Assembly (NCBI RefSeq): GCF_031157375.1
Contig: NZ_JAVIFV010000004.1
Coordinates: 124,001-188,000 of the forward strand
Length of the DNA: 64,000 nt
Direction: 5' to 3'
Source: Sphingosinicella sp. LHD-64
GTDB lineage: Bacteria; Pseudomonadota; Alphaproteobacteria; Sphingomonadales; Sphingomonadaceae
The notes under the pieces were generated by a model, which had not been told where the DNA came from, did not search any database, and was given only the letters and a program-made list of their open reading frames with translations. Every line of letters starts with the position of its first letter. Position 1 is the stretch's first letter. This document shows, one piece after another, positions 44,960 through 52,102 of the stretch. The position numbers and the translations under genes are program-made.

Positions 44960-45538
44960 TCAACGCGCGCGATATTGGGCGAGCTTGTTGCGGGCCCGAT
45001 AGAGTCGGGTTTCGACCGCCTTCTCGCTGATCTTGAGCACCTGCGCGGTTTCCGCCTGCGAGAGCCCCTCGATGGTGCGCAGGATGAGCGGCTCCTTGAG
45101 CGCCTGGGGCAAGTCGGCGATGGCCCGCCACAGCCGCTCCAGTTCCTCCTTGTCGGCCGCGCGCTCGCTGACCGAGGGGGCCGGATCGGGCACTTCGGCA
45201 GCGGCCTGCGTCAGCGCGCTCGCGCCGAACAGCAGCCTGCGGACCGTGCGGCGGCGCGCCCAGTCGCGGCATTTGTTGATGGCGATGCGCGACAGCCAGG
45301 CCCGCAGCGGCCGGGCCTGGTCGTACCGGTCGAGATGGAGATAGGCGGACGTGAAACACTCCTGCACCAGGTCGAGCGCGTCGTCGGGATTGCCGACATA
45401 GCCGCGGATCAGCCTGAAGATCGGTTCGCGGTGGCGCCGCATGAGCTCGGCGAAGGCGGTCTGCCGGCCGGCAAGCGCGAGTGCAGCAAGTTCGCCATCG
45501 GTAAATTGCTCGCGATCCACGTCATTCCGGGTCCGCAT
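44960..45538 (-). CDS. CnrH-like ECF sigma factor, copy 2
   Basis: A 192-residue ECF sigma factor, similar to copy 1: region 2 (LMRRHREPIFRLIRGYVGNPDDALDLVQECF; LRAWLSRIAINKCRDWARRR) and region 4 (LPQALKEPLILRTIEGLSQAETAQVLKISEKAVETRLYRARNK). It is last in the Y-X-H module and overlaps the sensor gene by 17 bases. The module is preceded by GAGGGC-15-CGTATT (46281-46307), so this sigma is the best candidate to read the eight-site motif. Confidence 0.9.
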   Translation of the reverse strand: MRTRNDVDREQFTDGELAALALAGRQTAFAELMRRHREPIFRLIRGYVGNPDDALDLVQECFTSAYLHLDRYDQARPLRAWLSRIAINKCRDWARRRTVRRLLFGASALTQAAAEVPDPAPSVSERAADKEELERLWRAIADLPQALKEPLILRTIEGLSQAETAQVLKISEKAVETRLYRARNKLAQYRAR

Positions 45539-45980
45539 TGGCGGTGAGCGCCTGGACCACCGCGCGATCGAACCGTTCCGCCTGGTCGGGTCGCAGGACC
45601 GCGCGCATCGCGAAAATATGGGCGAGCGTCTCCTTTTGCAGGTCCCCCATCACCGCATGCGACCGGTCGACTTCGGCCGTCACCTGCGGGCCATAGCCAT
45701 GCTCCGCCTGGATGGCGGCCGCGAGCCGCGCATTGTCGGCGCGGATCTCCAGCTCCAGCGCCTGGTGCCGGACCGCGAAACGCTCCTCCAGCGCCGCGAT
45801 CCGGACGCGTTGCTGGGGATCGAGATCGAGCTGGTCGTGGAGCAGCTTGTGCAAGGCGGTGGCCTGCTCGGCCCGTGGATCGGGCAGGCTTCGACCGACC
45901 AGCACGCCGGCCAAAGCGGCGAGAAACGCCACGGCGGCGAGGATGACGAGGGTGCGGCCGAACCTGCCGGTCGTCCTCAT
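45522..45980 (-). CDS. CnrX-like periplasmic metal sensor, copy 2
   Basis: A 152-residue sensor with a membrane anchor (TLVILAAVAFLAALAGVLVG) and the helical Metal_resist domain. The CnrX ligands are matched at an offset of two: His44, His48, Glu65, His121, Met125. It keeps the QLDLDPQQR and KETLAHIFAMRAVLRPDQ blocks of copy 1. All five ligands being kept in both copies argues that both still bind metal. ATGA overlap with the Y gene. Confidence 0.88.
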   Translation of the reverse strand: MRTTGRFGRTLVILAAVAFLAALAGVLVGRSLPDPRAEQATALHKLLHDQLDLDPQQRVRIAALEERFAVRHQALELEIRADNARLAAAIQAEHGYGPQVTAEVDRSHAVMGDLQKETLAHIFAMRAVLRPDQAERFDRAVVQALTANADPE

Positions 45981-46252
45981 TCGGACAGCAGGCTCGACGG
46001 CGTCAGATGTGCCGACGTCAGCGGATAGAGCGCCGGCTCAGGGGCGGTCGCGCGGCCGGGCAGGGCGCCGCCGACGATCCCCATGGCGAGCGCGGCGACG
46101 GCCATCCCGGCAGCATAGCGCGTCGGGATCTCGCGAAGCCGCGGGCCCAGCTCGGCGATCCGCTCGAGCACCGTCGCGTCGATCCGGGCCAGGGCTTGCG
46201 GCACGGGCTGTCTGGAAAGCACGTCCAGGGCGCGGTTGATATCGTCGTTCAT
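45977..46252 (-). CDS. CnrY-like membrane anti-sigma protein, copy 2
   Basis: A 91-residue protein from ATG 46252 (GAGGTGAAG before it). N-terminal cytoplasmic part (NDDINRALDVLSRQPVPQAL), one helix (AAGMAVAALAMGIVGGALPG) and a tail ending TPSSLLSE. First gene of the second Y-X-H module. The upstream frame to 46327 lacks a start signal. Confidence 0.78.
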   Translation of the reverse strand: MNDDINRALDVLSRQPVPQALARIDATVLERIAELGPRLREIPTRYAAGMAVAALAMGIVGGALPGRATAPEPALYPLTSAHLTPSSLLSE

Positions 46253-46280
46253 CTTCACCTCCGCCCCGCAGGGCATTGAT

Positions 46281-46307
46281 AATACGCGCCCGGGTCGCCG
46301 CGCCCTC
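46281..46307 (-). promoter_or_regulatory. ECF promoter motif of cnrYXH copy 2
   Basis: Minus strand GAGGGC (46307-46302), 15 nt, CGTATT (46286-46281), 28 bases before the Y gene. It suggests that the sigma factor activates its own module. Confidence 0.8.
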
Positions 46308-46341
46308 GCCCTCGCGGCCGCCAGCACCGTTCGGGTGAGGT

Positions 46342-46368
46342 CAGGGAAGGCCCGTCCGGCTGCGTATA
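46342..46368 (+). promoter_or_regulatory. ECF promoter motif before the NTF2-like gene
   Basis: CAGGGA (46342-46347), 15 nt, CGTATA (46363-46368). The -35 departs from the consensus at its first and last base, but the AGGG core, the -10 and the spacing are kept. It is divergent from the cnrYXH site. Confidence 0.62.
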
Positions 46369-46490
46369 GAGGCGTGGGACCGGTGTCGGCATGATGGCCG
46401 CATCGCCGGATCGCGCCTGCGCGTTGTCAAACGGGTGCGATCGACCAACCGCGGCGCCGCGTGCGCTGCTACAACAAGGGGAACGCTTTG

Positions 46491-46976
46491 ATGCATATGT
46501 TCATCGCCGGGGCCATGGCCGCGGTCAGCCTGGTGGCCGCGCAATCGGCCAACGCCCATGAAACGTCCCGCGCCGCCGACGTGGCCGCGGTGACGGCCGT
46601 GCTTGGCGAATATCGATCCGCCATCGAGCGGCTCGATGCCAGTGGCACGGAGCGCCTGTTCGTCGCCGATTCGCAGATCTTCGAAAATGGCGGCGTCGAA
46701 GGCTCCTACACCAATTATCTCAGCCATCATCTGGGCCCGGAGCTTCGCGCCTTTCGCAGCTTCCGCTTCTCGGAGGTCAATGTCGACATTCGCTTCGAAG
46801 GGCCGGTCGCGCTGGCGACGGAGAGCTACGGCTTTCGGATCGAGCCCGCGCAAGGCGATCCGGTCGAGCGCCGCGGCGTGACCACCAGCGTGCTGCGCAA
46901 GGACGGCAATGTCTGGCGCATCGTCTCCCTGCATGGCTCGTCCCGGGCGCCGCGACGGCCCGCCGCAAGCAACTAG
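46491..46976 (+). CDS. Secreted NTF2/SnoaL-like protein
   Basis: A 161-residue protein from ATG 46491 with a signal peptide (MFIAGAMAAVSLVAAQSANA) and an NTF2-like fold (DUF4440/SnoaL type): VAAVTAVLGEYRSAIERLDA, LFVADSQIFENGGVEGSYTNY, VATSVLRKDGNVWRIVSLHG-like end. Such domains bind small ligands; the exact role is unknown. The ECF-type promoter upstream places it in the metal regulon. Confidence 0.78.
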   Translation: MHMFIAGAMAAVSLVAAQSANAHETSRAADVAAVTAVLGEYRSAIERLDASGTERLFVADSQIFENGGVEGSYTNYLSHHLGPELRAFRSFRFSEVNVDIRFEGPVALATESYGFRIEPAQGDPVERRGVTTSVLRKDGNVWRIVSLHGSSRAPRRPAASN

Positions 46977-46978
46977 TC

Positions 46979-47016
46979 GATCGGCCGGGGCTCCGGCTGC
47001 AGAGCCCCGGCCGATC
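46979..47016. terminator. Bidirectional hairpin terminator
   Basis: A perfect 15-bp stem (GATCGGCCGGGGCTC at 46979-46993 with its complement at 47002-47016) and an 8-base loop, placed exactly between two convergent genes. There is no T run, but the stem strength and place fit a shared terminator. Confidence 0.75.
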
Positions 47017-47017
47017 C

Positions 47018-47365
47018 TCAATGCGACATGTTGGCCATGTTGCCCATGTCGTGACCGGCATGCGGGTCGGTGGGCGGCGGCGCAGGCCGCGCCTTGGCGG
47101 GCGGCGCGGGCCGCTCGCGCGGCGGCGTCGCGCTCTTCTCCGCAGTCCGCGGTTCGGCGGCCGCCTCATGGTCCGGCTCGGCCGGCATGTTGGTCTCCGC
47201 GGGCATGGCCGGTTCGGCGGGGGCGAAATCGGTCGTCAAATTCTCGTTCGATGTCGCCAGTCGATTGATGTCGTCCTGCGACGCCTGATTGGCCTCATCT
47301 GCTCCGCCGCAGGCCGAAAGGGCCGGCAGAGCCGCCAGGGCCAGCGCCGCGATGATCCGTTTCAT
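47018..47365 (-). CDS. Lipoprotein with Met/His-rich C-terminus
   Basis: A 115-residue lipoprotein (lipobox LSAC). The mature part is disordered, Pro/Ala/Glu-rich, with Met-rich spots (EPAMPAETNMPAEPDHE), and ends DPHAGHDMGNMANMSH, the same kind of motif repeated in CopB. This suggests copper binding in the periplasm. Last gene of the copA operon. No named family. Confidence 0.7.
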   Translation of the reverse strand: MKRIIAALALAALPALSACGGADEANQASQDDINRLATSNENLTTDFAPAEPAMPAETNMPAEPDHEAAAEPRTAEKSATPPRERPAPPAKARPAPPPTDPHAGHDMGNMANMSH

Positions 47366-47422
47366 TGTTCGTCTCCCGTCTGATGTGCGATTCTGAAATG
47401 TTGCTGGGTGCGTGCGCGGGGC

Positions 47423-48058
47423 TCAGATCATCATATGCTCGAGCCCGTGCGTGAGTGCCCCGCCCAGCCAGCCCTGGACGAGCAAAGCGAGGGTGACGAG
47501 GCCGAGCGTCCAGACCATGGCGCGGCTGTTCACCACCGACGCCTTGCGCCAGGCCAGAAGGGCGATGGCGGCGCCGATCACGCCAAGGCCGGTTCCCGCC
47601 CAGCGATGGGACTCCAGCAGCGGTCGCGCCGACAGCGAAAAGCCGGCATTCAGCCATCCGAGCAAGGCCGCGCCGAAGGCGGCGACGCCGGCAAAGATGA
47701 GGATGCCCCGAATGAGGTCGACCGTATCGCCGCGCCGTCGTGCGATGATCAGCGCAAGCCAACTGACCGGAATGAGGGCAATGGGGAAATGGACGGCAAA
47801 CGGGTGCATGCGCCCGGCCCAGTCGAGGATCCGTCCCGGCCAGGTCTTGGGCGCCTCCTCGGCCATGTCGTGCCCGGGCGACATCGTGCCGTCCATGGTC
47901 ATGCCCGGCATCGCATTCGCCGGAGCGTCGGCGGCCTTGGCTTCGGCCTGCTCGTTGTGATTCTTGTGCGCGACGGCCGGTATGGTCGCCGCCGCGAAGC
48001 CGGCGAAAAGCAGCAACATCAGCAGCGCAAGACGCGCGGTCAGGCGTTTCAAAACCAT
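47423..48058 (-). CDS. DUF2231 copper-cluster membrane protein
   Basis: A 211-residue protein with an N-terminal signal, a His/Met-rich stretch (HKNHNEQ; MPGMTMDGTMSPGHDM) and four membrane helices carrying the DUF2231 pattern GRMHPFAVHFPIALIPVSWL. It overlaps copB by 10 bases. It could handle copper or a haem-linked redox step at the inner membrane, but the function of the family is open. Confidence 0.82.
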   Translation of the reverse strand: MVLKRLTARLALLMLLLFAGFAAATIPAVAHKNHNEQAEAKAADAPANAMPGMTMDGTMSPGHDMAEEAPKTWPGRILDWAGRMHPFAVHFPIALIPVSWLALIIARRRGDTVDLIRGILIFAGVAAFGAALLGWLNAGFSLSARPLLESHRWAGTGLGVIGAAIALLAWRKASVVNSRAMVWTLGLVTLALLVQGWLGGALTHGLEHMMI

Positions 48059-49386
48059 GTTCTTACCCCCATGAGAAAGCTCCAGCCGCCGACGTCGTCG
48101 CCGGCGAGACGTCTGAACCGCGCCGTGTCGCCAAAGGCGCGCTCATATTGGACGCCCACATAGGGCGCGAATTCCGGCACGAACTCGTAGCGCAGGCGAA
48201 GCCCCGCCTCGGCCGTCGACAGACCGGAGCCGATGTTAAGCTCGGGCACGTCCTGGAAGGAAAGGTCGAACTCGGCGGTGGGCTGGAGGATCAGCCGCTG
48301 CGTGATCCGCAGGTCATATTCCCCCTCGAAACGCGCGGACAGGTCGCCCTTCTGCGACACGAAGACGGCGCCGTCGACCTCGAACCAATAGGGCGCCAGT
48401 CCCTGGATGCCGAGCACGAGATAGCTCCGGTTCGGCTCCGGGCGGATGTCGTAGCGAACGCCCGCCTGCAGGTTGAACCAGGGATCCAGCGCCCGGCTCC
48501 ACAATGCCTGGACCTCGACCTGTTCGGGTGTCTCCCCGAAGGTCCCTTCGCCCTCGGTCTTGAGCCAGAGGCGGTTGATCGCGCCGCCATACCAGGCCTG
48601 GGCATCCCAGGCGTAGCCGTCGCGACCGTTCTGGATGCGCGCTTCGAGCTGATCGACGAGGACACGGTAGGAGCGGATCGAGCCGTGCTCGGTCAGGAAA
48701 ATGTCGCGCGCGACAACCATCTCCCCGCCCGGATAGACGGTGTCGGCGGCGTGGGCCGGGCCGGCGAGCGCGGCCGGGGACGGCGGCGCGACGGGCGGAT
48801 CGGCCGCGTCCATCGCGCCCATGTCGTGCCCCGGCATCTGGCCGGCCGGCGCCGACGGCTGGGCTGGCATATTGCCCATGTCATGTCCCGGCATCTGCGC
48901 GGGCGGGCGCTGGGCGCCACTCATGTCGTGCCCGGCATGCGGATCGGCGGCCGGCGGCGAAGGCGGGTTCGCGCCCCCCATCCGGCTCATGTCATGGCCG
49001 GACATGGGTGGGGTAGGCGGCGGCGTCCCCGGCATGGCGTGGCCCGCATGCGGGTCCGTGGCGGGCGGCGTCCCGGTCCGGCCCGTCGGCATCGCGCCCA
49101 TGTCATGGCCTTGCGGCATCTGGCCGCCCGTGCCGGCCGGCATGGCATGGCCGGCATGCGGGTTGGCCGCCGGCGCGGGCGGGCATTGCGCCGGGGCAGC
49201 CTGGGCGCCGTGGCCGGCATGACCCGGTTGTCCGGCCGGACCGGCCTGCGGGCAGGGCGCCGCCTGTGCACCGCCCGCCTGGGGCCGCGCCTCAGCGGCC
49301 GGGGAGGCCGGCATGGCATGGCCGCTATGCTGCGCGATCGCCGGCGCCGACACGGAGGCGGCGAGAAGAACTAGAAAGCGCGTCAT
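48049..49386 (-). CDS. copB: CopB-type outer-membrane copper resistance protein
   Basis: A 445-residue protein from ATG 49386, overlapping the copA stop (ATGA). A signal peptide is followed by about 190 residues of tandem copper-type repeats (DPHAGH..., MPGHDMG), then the CopB barrel (DTVYPGGEMVVARDIFLTEH ... LSFQDVPELNIGSGLSTAEA ... FLMGVRTWF). It sits in the outer membrane and binds or exchanges copper. The repeat region is unusually long and rich in Pro, His, Met. Confidence 0.92.
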   Translation of the reverse strand: MTRFLVLLAASVSAPAIAQHSGHAMPASPAAEARPQAGGAQAAPCPQAGPAGQPGHAGHGAQAAPAQCPPAPAANPHAGHAMPAGTGGQMPQGHDMGAMPTGRTGTPPATDPHAGHAMPGTPPPTPPMSGHDMSRMGGANPPSPPAADPHAGHDMSGAQRPPAQMPGHDMGNMPAQPSAPAGQMPGHDMGAMDAADPPVAPPSPAALAGPAHAADTVYPGGEMVVARDIFLTEHGSIRSYRVLVDQLEARIQNGRDGYAWDAQAWYGGAINRLWLKTEGEGTFGETPEQVEVQALWSRALDPWFNLQAGVRYDIRPEPNRSYLVLGIQGLAPYWFEVDGAVFVSQKGDLSARFEGEYDLRITQRLILQPTAEFDLSFQDVPELNIGSGLSTAEAGLRLRYEFVPEFAPYVGVQYERAFGDTARFRRLAGDDVGGWSFLMGVRTWF

Positions 49387-51218
49387 GCGGCGTCTCCATC
49401 GAGCGGACGGACCGACACGACACGCATCATCCCGGCATGCATGTGGAACAGCAGATGGCAATGGAACGCCCAGTCGCCGGGCGCGTCGGCGGTGAGATCG
49501 AACCGGACGAACCCGCCCGGAAGGACGTTCACCGTATGCTTGAGCGGCTGCGCGCCATCATGCCCGTTCACGATCTCGAAAAAATGGCCGTGAAGATGGA
49601 TGGGATGCGCCATCATGCTGTCGTTGACGAGCTTCACCCGCACCCGCTCGTTGCGCTCGAAGCGGATCGGCTCGGCGCCCTCGCTCATGCGCACGCCGTC
49701 GAACGACCACATGAACCGCTCCATGTTGCCGGTCAGGTGAATCTCGACGGTGCGTGCGGGCGGCCGCTGGTCGGGGCCGGGCGTCAAAGCGACGAGGTCG
49801 CGATAGGTCAGAACCTTGTGGCCGACATCGTCCAGCCCGAGGCCGGGATCGCCGGTCCGGTCCTGCGGCATCGGCGCGATCATGTCGACGCCGGGTCCGA
49901 GCCGGACCTGCGGCGCGTTGGCCGGGTCGCGCATGCTGTGGCCGCCCATCGCGGCCATCGCGCCGTCCGGTGCGGCGCCGGCCGGGGCCGCGGCGGGCGC
50001 GGCGCCATGATCCATGCCCTGCATCGATCCATGGTTCATTCCGGGCATCGATCCGCCCTGCGCCCCGGGCGGCGCGCCATGGTCCATGCCGCCCATGTCC
50101 ATGCCCATGTCGCGCATGGTCAGGACCGGCCGCTCGCGCAGCGGCGGCACCGGTGCGGTCATGCCCAGGCGCGGCGCCAGGGTGGCCCGGCCGAGCCCCG
50201 AGCGGTCCATCGCCTCGGCAACGAACGTATAGGCGCGGTCTTCGCCGGGCTGCACGACGACGTCATAGGTCTCGGCGACCGAGATCTGGAACTCGTCGAC
50301 GGTGACCGGCCTCACATTCTGCCCGTCGGCGTTGACCACCGACATCGGGAGGCCGGGGATGCGGACGTTGAAGATGGTCATCGCCGCGGCGTTGATGATC
50401 CTGAGACGAACGCGCTCGCCGGGCCGGAACAGTCCGGTCCAGTTCTCGTCCGGGCCGTGGCCGTTGATCAGGAACGTGTAGGTCGTGCCGTTGACGTCGA
50501 GGATGTCGGTCGGGTCCATCCGCATCTGCGCGAACATCGCGCGGTCGGCGGCGGGCATCTGCTGGTCGCGACGGCCCGAGGCGCGGCCGGCCAGCGTCAT
50601 CCGGTTGCGGTTGAAATAGCCGCCCTGCTGCCGCAGCTTGGTGATGATCTGGTGCGGGTGGAGGAAGCTCCAGTCGCTGAGCACGATCACATGCTCGCGA
50701 TCATAGGCCACCGGGTCGGGACCGGCGGGATCGATCACCAGCGGGCCGTAATGGCCCTGTTGCTCCTGCAGGCCGGAATGGCTGTGAAACCAGTAGGTGC
50801 CGGACTGGCGGACCGGGAACTCGTAGGTGAAGGTCTCGCGCGGGCGGATGCCGGGAAAGCTGACCCCCGGCACCCCGTCCATCTGGAACGGCAGGATGAG
50901 GCCGTGCCAGTGGATCGAGGTGTCCTCGTCGAGCGTGTTGGTGACGCGGAGGCGGACGTTCTGGCCCTCGCGCAGGCGAATGAGCGGCGCCGGCACGGTG
51001 CCGTTGATGGTCACGGCGTGACCGGTGCGCCCGCCGGTGGTGAACGGCGCATGGCCGATGGTGAGGCGGATGTCCTCGCCCGACAGCGTCGGCATGTCCG
51101 CCGCGATCCCGGCCGTGCCGCTCTGCGCCCAGGCCGGAAACAGGCCGCCAAGGCCGAGGCTGGCCGCGCTGAGCGCTCCGGCGCGAAGCAGCGTCCGGCG
51201 ATCCATCATGTCGTTCAT
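49383..51218 (-). CDS. copA: Copper-resistance multicopper oxidase (CopA/PcoA type)
   Basis: A 611-residue Tat-exported oxidase (MDRRTLLRAGALSAASLGLG). Copper ligands are visible: HWH (His103, His105), HSH (His145, His147), HPIHLHGH and HCHLLFHMHAGM near the end. A Met/Gly/His-rich insertion (MDMGGMDHGAPPGAQGG; MPGMNHGSMQGMDHG) lies between residues 370 and 430. It oxidises Cu(I) to Cu(II) in the periplasm. It shares a symbol with the ATPase at 16838 but is unrelated. First gene of the operon running to 47018. Confidence 0.95.
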   Translation of the reverse strand: MNDMMDRRTLLRAGALSAASLGLGGLFPAWAQSGTAGIAADMPTLSGEDIRLTIGHAPFTTGGRTGHAVTINGTVPAPLIRLREGQNVRLRVTNTLDEDTSIHWHGLILPFQMDGVPGVSFPGIRPRETFTYEFPVRQSGTYWFHSHSGLQEQQGHYGPLVIDPAGPDPVAYDREHVIVLSDWSFLHPHQIITKLRQQGGYFNRNRMTLAGRASGRRDQQMPAADRAMFAQMRMDPTDILDVNGTTYTFLINGHGPDENWTGLFRPGERVRLRIINAAAMTIFNVRIPGLPMSVVNADGQNVRPVTVDEFQISVAETYDVVVQPGEDRAYTFVAEAMDRSGLGRATLAPRLGMTAPVPPLRERPVLTMRDMGMDMGGMDHGAPPGAQGGSMPGMNHGSMQGMDHGAAPAAAPAGAAPDGAMAAMGGHSMRDPANAPQVRLGPGVDMIAPMPQDRTGDPGLGLDDVGHKVLTYRDLVALTPGPDQRPPARTVEIHLTGNMERFMWSFDGVRMSEGAEPIRFERNERVRVKLVNDSMMAHPIHLHGHFFEIVNGHDGAQPLKHTVNVLPGGFVRFDLTADAPGDWAFHCHLLFHMHAGMMRVVSVRPLDGDAA

Positions 51219-51364
51219 TCAACTCCATCCCACAGATGTCGCGGCATGCACGCGACACACGATCCGATTTTGCCGGCCATGCGACCCGCCTTGGCGGGCG
51301 CGCCCGGCCGGCGGCGCAATATCCGGTGGCGCCAAAGCGTCGCCCAAAACGGCTATTGCAGACC

Positions 51365-51391
51365 TATACGCGGCTCGGGACGCTGGCCCTT
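51365..51391 (-). promoter_or_regulatory. ECF promoter motif upstream of copA
   Basis: Minus strand AAGGGC (51391-51386), 15 nt, CGTATA (51370-51365), 147 bases before the ATG. One mismatch in the -35. Confidence 0.7.
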
Positions 51392-51442
51392 GCCTCGAAC
51401 GGGGAGAAAGATGCTTTGTTTCATGGACCGGCACCCGCGGAG

Positions 51443-52066
51443 TCACGGATGCGATCCGCCCGCGGCGCCGTCGTGCATCGCCCCGCCGGCGAGCGCCTCA
51501 TGGTCCGGCATGCCGAGCAGCGAATTGCCTTCGGTATAGAGCAGGAACTGGAAGCCGAGCAGCAGCACGATGAGCGGCGTCGCCAGGTTCTGCAGGCGCG
51601 CGCCGCCGGTCGGCGCGAGCGCGACGGCCAGCGCCAGAACGAGAAGGGTCGCGGCGATGAACCGGTGCTGGGTGACGAGCAGCACCATCGGCGCGGCGGC
51701 GTCGTGCTGGGCATGGAGGGCGAAGATCAGGCTCGCGCCGATCAAGGCCAGGATGAGGGGCAGGCGCCACGCGAAGGCCTGGCGCCCGCTGGCGGCGCGA
51801 TAGAGTTCGAGCGCCGATGCGACGAGAAGCGCGAGACCCAGCAGCAGATGCTGCGCCGTCTCCGCGCCATAATCGCCGGGCGCGGCTTCGCCATGGAGCC
51901 AGGGATCGAACACCAGCGCCAGGCCAAAGACGAGCAACGCTCCGCCGACGAGAAAATCGGGCCAGGGTCGCCTGACGATGTCGCCGGCCCGCAGCAGCAG
52001 GACGGCCGCGACGAAGATCAAAGCGGCACCATAAAGCCAATGCACCTGTTCAGACGTCAGTCCCAT
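51443..52066 (-). CDS. Polytopic membrane protein of unknown function
   Basis: A 207-residue protein with about six membrane helices. It carries His/Met-rich spots in loops (LHAQHDAAAPM) and at the end (PDHEALAGGAMHDGAAGGSHP). No family recognised. It follows the epimerase-membrane fusion by 36 bases and belongs to that operon. Copper involvement is inferred from residues and place. Confidence 0.65.
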   Translation of the reverse strand: MGLTSEQVHWLYGAALIFVAAVLLLRAGDIVRRPWPDFLVGGALLVFGLALVFDPWLHGEAAPGDYGAETAQHLLLGLALLVASALELYRAASGRQAFAWRLPLILALIGASLIFALHAQHDAAAPMVLLVTQHRFIAATLLVLALAVALAPTGGARLQNLATPLIVLLLGFQFLLYTEGNSLLGMPDHEALAGGAMHDGAAGGSHP

Positions 52067-52102
52067 GATCCATCCCCTTGTCTGCGGCCGCGCGCGGCCG
52101 GG

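Noticed and set aside
49000-49370. Tandem DNA repeat inside copB as a separate element
   Set aside because: The repeated HAGHDM-type units are in frame and part of the protein's metal-binding region, not a mobile or structural DNA repeat.
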